Assembly (NCBI GenBank): GCA_032718475.1
Contig: JAUCBJ010008088.1
Span: 16,199-80,198, forward strand
Length of the DNA: 64,000 bases
Source of the DNA: Nemertoderma westbladi
Lineage: Eukaryota > Xenacoelomorpha > Nemertodermatida > Nemertodermatidae
Direction: 5' to 3'
This document shows positions 1 to 10,925 of this stretch, piece by piece. The notes under the pieces were generated by a model, which made no database searches, was not told where the DNA came from, and worked only from the letters and a program-made list of their open reading frames with translations. The translations under genes and the position numbers were made by a program. How positions within the stretch are numbered: position 1 is the first letter of the stretch; each line of letters opens with the position of its first letter.

Positions 1-1223
1 TACTTATCCTACCCTAAAATTATCCTACCCGCCTTTAACCATTTTCGAAATTTTTAAATCTTTCATTTCAACCCCATGTGCTGCACACTGCGGCCATAAT
101 TTTTTGAATACAATCAACAAAATTAGTGGTTAAATTGAAATTAAATTACACAAATTATGTAATTTAAAATACCCTCAAAGCAATAGGAATCCCTTCAAGC
201 AATGTTAAATTAACTTTTCTAGACCAGATTGTCCTGCCCAACACGAATATGAACCCCATTTTTCTGCCCCTAATGGTTATAAGAAAGTTGTAAGATGTTT
301 TAAGGGCACGTGTATGTCAATACATTGTACTGTACTATTAAGCTTATGTACCACTTCTGAGGAATTGGTTCAACAGAATGGCTTGAAATTTTTATGGGAA
401 TTTATTTCGCGTGTGTCTCAAACGTGGAACCACAAAATTAAAAAAAGATAATTTGGTCGCCAGAAATTTTCAAAATGAAAAAAGTCATTTTTTAAAATTG
501 AAAAAAAACACGTATTTTGGCTCTTTTTTGAGATGAAACTTTTGCAATTTCTAATCTACATGTCCAAACGGTGGTTCCGCCTATAAAGGATTAGTAGAAG
601 AACATATACTGAAAATGTCATGCAATTTGGTCCAGTAGTTCCAAGAAACAGATACATGAGTAAATGATATAAACGAAAAATAAAATGTGAGGTTTGATCA
701 AGAAATCGACCTACCGTTGCAAAATATTATTTCACATAATTAGAGGTTGAAGTCAAAATAGTTCATTTGGTATTAAAATATCGAATTTTATTTTTTTACT
801 TTTTCTAGATCAGAATTTTTTGCTAATTCTGAAACTGTAAACGAAATTTTCATATCTATTTTAGTTTTGGAGTTATTTGATTTTTTGTAGACCTCACTCA
901 TTTTGAAATTATTATAAATAAGTGGCCAATTATTTGTAAGATTCAGTAACAGTATTACTTTTTCAAAATACTATAATTGTATTTGTCCTACAGGATAATT
1001 TTTGCTATGAGTTTTCCTGTTCAGTGATTTAATTTCAATTGTTACTTTCCACGGCTGACGGATCATAGACTGTCGATCAGTCTGTTTGTATGTCTGTCTG
1101 TGTGTCCGTTTGTCTGTCAAAAATTAGGGAATCATGATATCTAACAAAATGTTCTGCTTTCTCGGAAGGCGATTCCATTTCCAATGTCGATTTATGGGTT
1201 TGACGCGATCCTGCTTGTCTGAA
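1..1223. other. AT-rich non-coding flank and target of the LTR element
   Basis: I see no credible coding exon here. A GTCT/GTTT microsatellite module at about 1072-1125 is followed by a stretch (AAAATTAGGGAATCATGATATC) that recurs in diverged form just after the LTR element at about 16,500. The element therefore landed inside a pre-existing repeat array. A stretch near 680-720 (TTTGATCAAGAAATCGACC) recurs in inverted orientation near 17,500, so part of this flank is itself dispersed repeat. Confidence 0.6.
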
Positions 1224-1228
1224 TTCGT
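1224..1228. repeat. Target site duplication, left copy
   Basis: TTCGT directly precedes the 5' LTR and matches 16454-16458 directly after the 3' LTR. Five-bp duplications are usual for BEL/Pao integrases. Confidence 0.9.
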
Positions 1229-2418
1229 TGTAAAAGCTTTTGTGGGATAACTGATACGTTTGCCTTTGCTGGCCAGTTCCCCCCCGGTCGCTAGAATACT
1301 CTCAAAGGGATTTATAACTAAAATAGTGCAAGCTACCAGCTTATTGGCTGATGTGCTGTACGGAGATATCTGGGCTCAGTTTAATCGGCCAACTAGCTTA
1401 GAGAGGTTGCCTTAGCCTTGCTGTCCGTATCGGCCAATAGAATTTGAGTGGGCGTTGATTTCGACCTATCCCAGAGCTACTGAACTGAATTTCCTATCTC
1501 ACTGCTCATCCTCTGTGTTGAACGGGAGCTTCGGGGAATAAGGGTAGTTGGTATCCTCGTATAGTAGGTAGTCATATGATTCTTCATATGATTCTGTTGT
1601 TATGTTCCCATTTTTCGCCATAACACCGGCTTTAGGGAATAACTCCAGTAAAACTGCTTAAATTATCGAAAGTATAACTGTTACCTTAACTAATCAATCT
1701 TAACTTACTTAACTCACTATTAATCATATTGTTTGTACTGTTATTTACCGTCAGTTATTAATTGTATCTATTTGTTGATGGAAATATTGCTCTTTGGATA
1801 ATACGGATAAATCACCCAAATTTCCCAATTTTCTTGATACACTACAGGTTAGAGAGACAGGCTATACATAACAATTGCGATTTATATTAATGTGGTGTGT
1901 ATTGAATCTAATGTTATTTAGCAGACCCTACATGAGTCAATTGCTGCTCTCTTTATGTGTGATCAAATTTACTGACGGTCGGCAGAATAGTGTGCATGAT
2001 TGTGATTGGTAACAAAGTATTTCCTAAAGAATACGCCTTATACTTTAATCATAAGCGGTATCGTTGCGTTTAGTATAAGTCCTAGTTCTGTTTAAATAGA
2101 TAGAGCGCCACGTCCTAAAGGAACTGTTAATATTTCCCGAAAGCCAATAATATCTGTCAGAGATTAATTATTAACGATCTATCGAATAATACAGTAGGTT
2201 TACACTGCAACCTTACACTGCAATAATAAAATTTAAGCAGCCGAATTCAGCCTCCCGGGTGTAGATCCATCGGGTGAATGATCGCGCATGGGCTGACTTC
2301 GGGTAATGTTTTGTGTATTAGCATAAAATATTGTCGTATGCTAAAGGTGTTTTAATTAACTAAAAGACATATAAATTTTGGCAGGTTAAACTGCTAAAGG
2401 TCTTCAAAAGCGCGAACA
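1229..2418 (+). repeat. 5' long terminal repeat (1,190 bp)
   Basis: Matches 15264-16453 over its whole length with no indel. The only substitution I found by eye is G at about 1557 (TCCTCGTATAG) against A in the 3' copy (TCCTCATATAG). It should hold the promoter and polyadenylation signals of the element; a TATA-like ACATATAAATTT lies near 2367-2379 close to the LTR end. Confidence 0.95.
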
Positions 2419-2487
2419 GTAACAGTTAACGATCTTATTGCAGTAGGCAATAAGGTTGCAAAATACCGTAGTGACCGGTAAACCTGA

Positions 2488-2616
2488 ACCGGTACTTCTG
2501 TAGGTCTGTAGGCCCAACTGTCCTAACCGGTACTGCTGTAGGTCCGTAGGTCCAACTGCCAGAACCGGTACTTCTGTAGGTCTGTAGGCCCAACTGTCCT
2601 AACCGGTACTGCTGTA
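2488..2616. repeat. 38-bp tandem repeat with ACCGGTAC
   Basis: About 3.4 units, each starting ACCGGTACT and containing CTGTAGGT..GTAGG.CCAACTG. First and third units are nearly identical and the second differs, so a 76-bp dimer appears to have been duplicated. Confidence 0.8.
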
Positions 2617-2776
2617 TAAGTACATTAGTATTATTCGATTTTGATTATTGTATACCGGTAGGCTGTTTAAGAGATTAGGGAGTGTACACCCCTTGTTTCT
2701 TTTGGAGCTTACTTATTTCTGTCGGTTTTATTTCCTAGTAAGTTAATATTGAGCTGAAGACGTGTAAGTCTGCTCA

Positions 2777-3350
2777 GATTGTTCAAATAATTGTAGGCTG
2801 AACTGCTGTCTGACTGTTGTTGGGTTTGGAGAGATTACGGTGTGTGTAGAGTTTGTCTGATAAAGTGCCATTAGTAAGTTGGGGCAGCCATATGCGGTAA
2901 GGTCAATCCCCTCTTAAAGAATAAGTCGTACTACCGTGTTAGAACGCATACTAACTAACAGTTTCAGAGTCTGCATATACTGTAGTTTATTTAGGCTTGA
3001 TCGTAGTCTGCCAGTGTTTTGGCCTGTGTTTGTTTGTGTGGTCTGTTCAGGTACCGTAATAGTTATTACTCAAATATTTTGTAGGCTGGATTGTTGTCTA
3101 GCTATTCTTAGGTCTGAAGGGATTGCTGCGTGTGTAGAGTTGGTCTGATAAAGTGCCGTTAGTAAGTTGGGGCAGCCATATGCTGTAAGGTCAATCCCCT
3201 CTTAAAGAATAAGTCGTACTACCGTGTTAGAACGCATACTAACTAACTGTTTCAGAATCTGCACATACTGTAGTTTGTTTAGGCTTGATAGTAGTCTGCC
3301 AGCGTTTGGTTTGTATTCTGTTTGAGTATTCTGTACGGGTAGCGTAATAT
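2777..3350. repeat. 288-bp tandem duplication in the leader
   Basis: Two diverged copies with a 288-bp period. The segment from GGGGCAGCCATATG to ACTAACTAAC (from 2881 and from 3169) is almost unchanged, while the ends have drifted. The conserved core includes AGGTCAATCCCCTC and GTACTACCGTG. Confidence 0.85.
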
Positions 3351-4674
3351 TTATTATTCAGAGTTTATGCGATTATTCGCAACATTCATGTCCCCAAGTT
3401 TATTCCTACAGTAATTGTGTTTGTTACACATACCGTTATAGTTAAATTAACCCCGGTACTACACGGGCTGCTTGGCGTAGGTAAAGACTGGTGACTTTGT
3501 GCTTCGGTCACTCCAGCAGATGCCGTGGTTCTTTTAACTGTTCAAGTATATTTAACTGCTGATTATTTGTTATACCGGTACTTGTACCTAATTTAGGGTT
3601 TAGTGTACAGTGCTTTCCGAAGTAATTAGTGTGTAGGCAGTATATTTGTGTTGTAAAGTGGTTGATAGGCACATTCGTTAGCTCTATTAGCTTCTGGGTA
3701 GGAACAATCCGTGATACATAACGTAGTACCTATAGCGATACGGTTATAGGTCGTCAGGCGGTGGTATTTTCTTATCTGGACAGTACAATATATTTACTAC
3801 TACTTATTATTTCAAATACCGTAGTACCCTGTCCGTTGTAATAACCAGAATTCTAACCCTTTGTTAGGCTGGTTTGTAGACTTCCTGTAAAATTACCCTA
3901 AAAAAATTTCGTACGTAATATTTTGTTGTGTTTAATTAGAGAATTAATCTCACCAGTATAGTAAGTAATTTGTAGTATTAAGTAACTTAGGTAAATTAGA
4001 ATTATCAGTTTTTAGTGTCAAATAAATAGCACTTCACTGAGAGCGCACAGCTTCTGTGTAGTGACTCCCCCAGAAATAATAACATTTATTTCAAATATTG
4101 ACAAAAACCCATTTAAACGGGTATATAAATATTATAAATCAACTCAAACGATTTATAAATAGTAGGCCTGTCATACAACAACTAGGTCTCACTATCAGTT
4201 GGACTACTGCTTAAATAACGGTAATAAAGTAAGTTAAAGTAACTAAGTAACCCTAAAATATTCAGGAATTCAATTATTCTAAAAATAATTGACATACCGG
4301 TACTTGCCATAGGCTTATTATATTTATTTCTATAAATTTGAGCTGAAATCATACCGGTACTCTGTAATTAATTCTAGTTCATAATTATACTTATATACTA
4401 TAAGTGTAAGCTGTATACCGGTATTCACTATAGGCCTACTATATATATATATATATTTGTGCTAAAATTATATACCGGTACTCTGTGACAAATCTAGTCT
4501 GTAATAATACTTATATATATTATAAGCATACCGGTATTCTAATATATTGTATATATATCACGTTACACCAAGTAACGGTACCGGTAATAAATCGCTAGGC
4601 TTGCGGTCATACTGAATTACCAGACTTGCTTTAACTGAAGCTATAGTAGTAGACATTCAGCTGTATAGCTAAAC

Positions 4675-5841
4675 ATGTCTGACACTCAGCAAAACCTGTC
4701 AGACAGTCTGATCGATACAACTATCTGTGACTCAGATAGGAGTGTGGAGCGATTAAGAAAGGAGTTCAGCTCACCTCCTACTGCAAAAAAGGTCATCCCT
4801 CCAGTAGTATCAGACCCTAGGCTAATCCACCATAGGTCTATCATAGGCACTCGGGCACAGGTCAAACGGAACCAAGAGGCAGCTGTCCTATCGCAGCAAC
4901 ATCTTGGTCAAGAACCTACTTCCCAGCGATCCGATAGCTCCAGCAGTTCGGATACTGTAGAGCTGACCCCCGAACGCGGAGTGCAGATGGCTGCTACAGT
5001 CTACTCGGACCCCCTTCTTACCCTTCCTGCTGCAGTGCTAACTACTATATTCATTGCGGTGGAGGAACATCAAGCCGACTGGGCGAGAAATAAGCGAGCG
5101 ACCCAAGATAATTATGCGGGATACGCCAGGGAAGAATTGACGTCTATTGTCGAGTCACAATGGAACTTTCCCGGACTCGGACTCCCGTTGGATCTGTCCG
5201 AGGCTACTTGGGAAGATATACACAGGATGGGAGTGGCTAAAGATACAATGGATCCAGCTGTTTGGAAGAGGTCGGCAGCAGGATATGTGCAGGGATTCTT
5301 CGGCTCCTTGGAGCGATTGGAAGAACAACTGTTTCGACAACTTCAAGGACCTCAAGAGCAGGAAGAGCTGCTATATCAAGTACGAGAAAGAACCCTACGC
5401 ATTCGACTAATCCTCTCAGCCTTTGAGGAAACTTCCAAAAGAAGACAGGACACGTCGCTGCAAGTTGCTGTCAAAACTTGGTTACATCGGGTAGGTCTCA
5501 AAGTACAGGAAACGGCCCAGTGGAAATCCCAGCTGGCTGAGAGATCACCCTATGAAGAACAAACTGATGTCACTCTTTCTCAAGCGGAAAGCGAAGAGAC
5601 CGCCGAGAAACCGCGAACTAGAGACGCTATCGACATTTATTTGTCCGACTATCAGCGATTCCTAGGAGACGAAGAGTTGAGGAGACGGCTGTCTGGACTT
5701 TCCCCTAATAGTGAAGGAACCAAGCTTGTGTTGGACTCAATCGATGCCGAAATGTTAGCTGCAAACCAAGCTGAATGTGATGAAAAACTCCGCCTCACTA
5801 GAGTCCGAGAAGAACAAGTAAAGAAAGAAAGAAAGAACTGA
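4675..5841 (+). CDS. BEL/Pao gag, N-terminal part (388 codons, ends at frameshift)
   Basis: ATG at 4675 follows the long leader and opens a hydrophilic, mostly helical protein (MSDTQQNLSDS...) with many Glu, Gln and Arg. I recognise no named domain in this part; its place before the DUF1759-like region makes it the N-terminal gag portion. The frame ends in VKKERKN and a TGA at 5839-5841, inside an AAAG tetranucleotide run. The same protein style (alternating Glu, Ala, Arg, Lys) continues in another frame straight after, so the stop looks like the result of an indel in the run rather than a natural terminus. Programmed frameshifting is an alternative. Confidence 0.8.
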   Translation: MSDTQQNLSDSLIDTTICDSDRSVERLRKEFSSPPTAKKVIPPVVSDPRLIHHRSIIGTRAQVKRNQEAAVLSQQHLGQEPTSQRSDSSSSSDTVELTPERGVQMAATVYSDPLLTLPAAVLTTIFIAVEEHQADWARNKRATQDNYAGYAREELTSIVESQWNFPGLGLPLDLSEATWEDIHRMGVAKDTMDPAVWKRSAAGYVQGFFGSLERLEEQLFRQLQGPQEQEELLYQVRERTLRIRLILSAFEETSKRRQDTSLQVAVKTWLHRVGLKVQETAQWKSQLAERSPYEEQTDVTLSQAESEETAEKPRTRDAIDIYLSDYQRFLGDEELRRRLSGLSPNSEGTKLVLDSIDAEMLAANQAECDEKLRLTRVREEQVKKERKN

Positions 5842-5845
5842 TAGA
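5810..5845 (+). pseudogene. Frame break in AAAG run between the two gag parts
   Basis: The tetranucleotide run AAAGAAAGAAAGAAAG spans about 5820-5836. The upstream frame stops at 5839-5841 and the compatible protein continues in a second frame with no stop. Loss or gain of tetranucleotide units is the simplest cause. Nothing downstream looks like a classical slippery site followed by a strong pseudoknot, though I could not fold the RNA. Confidence 0.65.
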
Positions 5846-8800
5846 GAGAAGAAAGGTAGCAGCAGCAGCGGCGGCGGAAGCAGAAGCAGAAAGAAAAGAA
5901 GCAGAAGCCGAAAGAAAAGCAGCAGAAGCAGAAGCCGAAAGAAAGGCGGCAGAAGCAGAAGCAGAAAGAAAAGCGGCGGAAGCCGAAAGAAAGGCAACAG
6001 TGGCAGAAGCAGAACGGAGAGCGTCTGAGGAGACTATCCAACTAGAGTTGGAAAATCTGCAAGAGACGCAAGACAGTATAAATAAACAGTATACTGCTAA
6101 TCAGATGCAGATGATGAGAAAATCTACTCCCAAGCGCCAGGGATACACATCCTCGGAGGAAGGCGATACTACCGATCCTGAAGGCGGAGGAAATAGATCT
6201 CATCTAAGTAGGCGTAGAAAAACTTCTTACCGTCGCAAATTGCCTGATTTGCCCCCAGCTGTTAGAAGACAGCTAGCTAGCACAGACTTAAGTAGTATAG
6301 AACCTACGGCCCAAAGTATTAAGGTCCAAAGACTCTCTACAATAGTTGATGAACCTGAGATAATTAGGCCTGTCGTTCCCAAAGTCACTTCTGTGTTAGA
6401 GACCCCTGTACTTCCAGAGTTTAACTCTAAATTCCCTTTACATAGTACTACACTGCCTGTACCCGGTGGAACAGCCCAAGAGAATATCCCTGTCCAGATA
6501 GCAGAGAGAGAAATTAAAAATTTGTCTCCCGTCGTCCCGCGTCAGCCCGCTACTATGTTGGCGACTCCCGCTTCGGCGGTTGAGTGGGTGGAAGATGGAC
6601 GGCGTGGGATGAATCTCCTGCTGGGACAGATGCAGGAGACTGTCCACCAACTTAAGGGAACAGTGAGGGAAAGTAGAGCAGAGTTGCAAGAAGTGCAGCA
6701 AAGTATCGCGCTAGAACGCGACAAATTAGTCAATATAAAAAAGGGCATACCAATACCCCCTGTAACATTGTGTCAACCTGTTAGGTCTGAAGTATTACAT
6801 GCGCAAGGTGTGGAGCCTACACGCATCTATACTGCTAGTGAAGTTGAAACTCCTATAGCAAACCCTATTAAGGGTGATTATAGACCTGTTATTAATGATA
6901 TTCCCTATAGACCTGATAATGATCCGAGAAATTTATATACCGATAAGTCGATATTAAATAACACGATGGCCCAAGAAAGCTTTACGCGTCAGATGGCTAG
7001 AACAGAAGCCCGCCAAGCGGTCAAAGTGGGAGAGATCGTCAAATTCAATGGAGATGAGATGAAATGGTTACCTTTCAACGAATATTACAAAGATAGCATA
7101 CAGAACTCTGTACTATCTAACGGAGAGAAGCTTAGATTCCTCATCAAGTGCTTGGAAGGACCTCCCAAGTTAATGGCGTTAAAGTTTATTGGACATCCAG
7201 AAGGATTAAGACAAGTTTGGGATACATTAAATATCAGGTATGGTAACAAGGATAACATAGCTAAGTATTTGTACGCAAAATTAGTAGCCCCCCGACACTT
7301 CCTTAGTAGTGGGATTATAGAGTTTTCCGATGAAATTCAAGAGATCTGTAGACAACTGGACTGGTTAGGTAAGTCGCACGAATATCAGAGTTCCATGGTT
7401 ATTGGAGCCGTAGTCTCTACTTTACCAAAGGGTGGAGTATGTACACGCTGGCACAAGAAAGTGTTGTACATGAATGAACAACAACGACGAAGTCCTACCA
7501 TGGCTGATCTCATGTCCTTCTTAGATGGTGAGGTAAAACTACAACTCATCAAGCAGGCCAGAGAGAAAACATCGGAAAATAAGGTAAGTGAGAAACCCGT
7601 TTCTAGGAGAAGGATAATACCAGTGTGTTACACTGACGACGGCGAGAGCCAAGCTTCTCAAGAAGAGGACAGCGGGAAAGACACAGCAAAATCTTACTAT
7701 GACAACAAGACCTATAAAGACGTAAGTAAATACAAGTCTCGAATCAGTGACAGGAGAAAACAGGTAACAACAACTCCTCCTACGTCTCCTAAGAGAATTC
7801 ACGGAAGAAAGCCCGAAGAAAGAACGAGAGTGCATAACGTTACCCAAGGTAAGGTGAGTAACATCAAACCAAAATGTGCGCTGTGCGACGGGCCCCACCG
7901 TTTGAGTGCGTGTGCTGAATTTCTAAAGAAATCCCCTGTAGACAGACGTACAGTCCTGTGGAATAAGCGGTTATGCTATAATTGCCTCAGATCAGGACAC
8001 CAACGGCGAACCTGTTACTCCGACGTAAAGTGTGCAAAGTGTGGCGCGAAACATCACATCTTGTTACACAGTGAGTTCGAACGAGACAACCCGAGTCAGG
8101 TAAGTGAGCCCGAACTACATGTCCAATTCAGTGATGTGAACGACACTGACCAAGGTTCTGAGTGGGAAGGATTCTATACAGACGAATTCTCCGATGCCAA
8201 CGAATCCTGTTATCTAATAAATACCACAGTGTATCGAGCACTTACGGATGAAAAGGACACTGACGAGTTTACTCCAACTCCTTTTGACAAACAACCATCT
8301 TGGAAAGTTCCAACTTCCAACATAGGAATAAGAGAATTTCCTGTAGTGCAAGTTCGAGTTCATGGTCCCAACAAGAGTTACATAGTGAACGCCCTACTTG
8401 ACTCCGGCAGCACAGGAACATTCATCGATCAAGAACTAGCCGAAGATATCTTTGCTGGACAACCCAAGTTCCGGACTAAATTGAATATGTCAGGAATTAT
8501 GCAGGTTTGGAAATCTACCCTAACGGCAGATTACTATGTAGGTGTGTTGTCCACCCCCCAGGATAAGTTAGGAACACAAGGTATAAGGTCAGTAAAAATG
8601 GTGGCTATAAAGAACTTTGCTACTACTCAAGCAGACTTTTATAATTGGAACGAAGATGAGAGCATCCAACATCTTAAGATACCTCGATTCCAGACAGATT
8701 ATCCTGGAGTGCAAATACTCATCGGCCAAAACGCGCACGAGGCGCTCGAAACATTAGAGAAACGGCCTGCTCAACCACAGCCATTACAAACTTATGCGGT

Positions 8801-9305
8801 AAGAACTAGAGTAGGTTGGTACTTCACTGGCCCTTCCCGTAGAACTCTCAAAGAGAGATTACCTCAACAACAGGTATACCAAGTAAAGGAATGGGAAGTG
8901 GAGAGCAGTGATGTGGACGATCCAACTGAGGGAACACCATACTCCTCAGATAATGACGATATTAACTCCAATGTAGATCAATGGAGACATTGCCTTGGGA
9001 CGATTAATCCAGCCGACATCGCTTCCAGAGGAGCAACTCCTCAAGAACTGATAGATACTCCAGGCTGGTTAGGTGGATCCGACTCCTTAAGTAAAGAAGA
9101 AGAAGAATGGCCTCCTCATCTTACCACGGCAGAAATTAGACAGGCCAAGGGAGCGGAGAAAGTAACACAACAACTCAATCGCCCAGCTAGTCGTTTATGT
9201 TTACTGGAAAGAGACCGAAAACTGTCCGAAAACTATGGAAGGCAAGATACTCTTCCTACGACTACTTCCCTAATCCGACAAATATCTAGGGACTCCATAA
9301 CGTGA
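5820..9305 (+). CDS. BEL/Pao gag-protease polyprotein, C-terminal part, pol-deleted
   Basis: Open from about 5820 to a TGA at 9303-9305; within this stretch, residues are counted here from 6000. A highly charged EAEAERK-type helix (about 5850-6010) leads into a disordered region and a coiled coil (about 200-240). A DUF1759-like gag domain follows (about 345-510, KFNGDEMKWLPFNEYYKD). Zinc knuckles lie near 625-690: CALCDGPHRLSAC, CYNCLRSGHQRRTC (CX2CX4HX4C) and CAKCGAKHH. A retropepsin-like DUF1758 protease has its active site in NALLDSGSTGTFID (about 797-811). After about residue 970 the text jumps to the linker that normally separates RNase H from integrase (INPADIASRGATP, near 1001), then ends. 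The pol core has been lost by internal deletion. Confidence 0.88.
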   Translation, partial: KERKKELIERRKVAAAAAAEAEAERKEAEAERKAAEAEAERKAAEAEAERKAAEAERKATVAEAERRASEETIQLELENLQETQDSINKQYTANQMQMMRKSTPKRQGYTSSEEGDTTDPEGGGNRSHLSRRRKTSYRRKLPDLPPAVRRQLASTDLSSIEPTAQSIKVQRLSTIVDEPEIIRPVVPKVTSVLETPVLPEFNSKFPLHSTTLPVPGGTAQENIPVQIAEREIKNLSPVVPRQPATMLATPASAVEWVEDGRRGMNLLLGQMQETVHQLKGTVRESRAELQEVQQSIALERDKLVNIKKGIPIPPVTLCQPVRSEVLHAQGVEPTRIYTASEVETPIANPIKGDYRPVINDIPYRPDNDPRNLYTDKSILNNTMAQESFTRQMARTEARQAVKVGEIVKFNGDEMKWLPFNEYYKDSIQNSVLSNGEKLRFLIKCLEGPPKLMALKFIGHPEGLRQVWDTLNIRYGNKDNIAKYLYAKLVAPRHFLSSGIIEFSDEIQEICRQLDWLGKSHEYQSSMVIGAVVSTLPKGGVCTRWHKKVLYMNEQQRRSPTMADLMSFLDGEVKLQLIKQAREKTSENKVSEKPVSRRRIIPVCYTDDGESQASQEEDSGKDTAKSYYDNKTYKDVSKYKSRISDRRKQVTTTPPTSPKRIHGRKPEERTRVHNVTQGKVSNIKPKCALCDGPHRLSACAEFLKKSPVDRRTVLWNKRLCYNCLRSGHQRRTCYSDVKCAKCGAKHHILLHSEFERDNPSQVSEPELHVQFSDVNDTDQGSEWEGFYTDEFSDANESCYLINTTVYRALTDEKDTDEFTPTPFDKQPSWKVPTSNIGIREFPVVQVRVHGPNKSYIVNALLDSGSTGTFIDQELAEDIFAGQPKFRTKLNMSGIMQVWKSTLTADYYVGVLSTPQDKLGTQGIRSVKMVAIKNFATTQADFYNWNEDESIQHLKIPRFQTDYPGVQILIGQNAHEALETLEKRPAQPQPLQTYAVRTRVGWYFTGPSRRTLKERLPQQQVYQVKEWEVESSDVDDPTEGTPYSSDNDDINSNVDQWRHCLGTINPADIASRGATPQELIDTPGWLGGSDSLSKEEEEWPPHLTTAEIRQAKGAEKVTQQLNRPASRLCLLERDRKLSENYGRQDTLPTTTSLIRQISRDSIT

Positions 9306-10925
9306 TAGCATGTGGAGTGGGCGTGTGACTATATCATTTTATATTTGTTTTTATTTTATATTTATGTATGTATTATTATGTAATTTATTATAATCGTTTT
9401 CTTTAATTTTATTTAGTAGAATGTTATTTTAGAATATTTAGTAAATTAGTGCAATATATTAGTGTTTATTACGTATTTAATTACTTACAATATATTTAGT
9501 GCGACGGCAAGAAATAATTATTTTTCTCTTTCCTTACTGTCCGTATCATATTATAAATACGTGACTACAGTAAGATGAAATGTCCGTACTTCTTAAGGTA
9601 CAATAAAGCCACTACTATATTTAAGTATTATTGGTAGGCAGAGTATTAGGAATGCAAAGTTCAGATCCTCGTGTCTCGGCTAAACCAAGCTCTGGGTAGA
9701 CCTTGGAAACGACTTGCCTCTTCACACTGACATTGCTTCGTGCGATATTGCTCTTCTACCTTATAACAAATAATACATATAGTAGCGTGATGTCCCTCTA
9801 ACAGTAGCGTAAATCGCAAATAAATCTGTTAAACTTTTTGACCATCTGTAATTCTAGTCGATTAAGATATCGTGGCACCCACCGATATACTTGAAAGACA
9901 AATTCTAGAATCAGTGGTTAACGTCCCCAGACAAGTTCTGGAATAAATCGGTGCTCATCCTAAATATTAATTTAATATTTATTAAAATCTGTAAAATCCC
10001 GATCCTTTAAAAATTCTAGTCAATTAAGATATCGCAGTATTTACCGATATTCTTAAAAGGACTATTTTATAGAATTAAGGATCCTAAGTCCCCAGATATG
10101 CTCTGGAATAAAATTTGTGTCAATTTAACATCAAATAATAAAATTCACGGGAATGAACTTAAATTCATATTCAAATGAATTTCATAAATTGTCATTTTGT
10201 GCAATTTATAACATTCCCAAAATTCCAGTAATTAATAGATCATGGGAGCGGAGATTCATATTGAGTGTACTAGAGTGTGAGAATCTCCAACATATAGTCA
10301 ATATCCGATAAAATTTATAAAATCATGCATAAAGAGGATATTGACAATTAAAGAATTACTATTAAATAACATCCCAGATCTGTATGCATGAGAATTACCC
10401 TAATTCTACCGCTAGTTTTCCATAATGTCACCATGGCAACACCCACGCTAGAATTAGAAGCAAGTTAAAGGAACAATAAAAAGCTTGCCCCATTGCGTAG
10501 CATAAGAGTATACATAGCGCACTATTAGTATCCAAGGATACATAGTAATAACGTGACATTCTGGAAGACACTGACTAACGGACAAATGGCATGCATGTGT
10601 GCAGTACGTAATGATTGTATGGAATTTGTGCGTTTATAGGTGAATGTTACTACTAAAGTGTGTTTACAGTAGCTAATCGCAATTGTAAAGTAGCCCTAAC
10701 TCTACCGAGATAACCTCAAGTGGATTCAAGCCTTTGGGACGGACAGTGGTGGGACTTGTGCCGGTTATCGTTGTCGTGCTGTTGCTACATGTTGGCGTAA
10801 ACACTGCGACAACGGTACATCGGCGCTGAGAAACCCACTGTCCGGGGGCAAAGCCTAGTAGGCAGCGACGCCCGCTTGCCTAAAATATTAACTCATATTG
10901 ATATTAATAAACTCAGATAGCAGAT
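9306..10925 (+). other. Spacer between gag-protease and the second ORF
   Basis: AT-rich, no long ORF. It takes the place where pol would lie. It contains two diverged direct repeats (9828-9960 and 9990-10122) and, towards its end (10,700-10,880), a more GC-rich stretch just before the second ORF. It may hold an internal promoter or splice acceptor for that ORF, but I see no site I can name with confidence. Confidence 0.6.
9828..10122. repeat. Two diverged ~130-bp direct repeats in the spacer
   Basis: Copies at about 9828-9960 and 9990-10122 share ATTCTAGTC.ATTAAGATATCG, then ACCGATAT.CTT, then GTCCCCAGA.A..TCTGGAATAAA. The conserved blocks are separated by drifted sequence, as expected of protein- or RNA-binding modules under selection or simply of an old duplication. 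Confidence 0.75.

Larger units (their letters stand above)
2419..4674 (+). other. Long untranslated leader of the LTR element
   Basis: About 2.26 kb between the 5' LTR and the first gag ATG. No long ORF. It contains a 38-bp tandem repeat, a 288-bp tandem duplication and about a dozen ACCGGT palindromes, densest from 4,290 to 4,590 just before the gag start. The sequence right after the LTR (GTAACAGTTAACGATC) should hold the primer binding site, but I could not match it to a tRNA. Confidence 0.75.
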
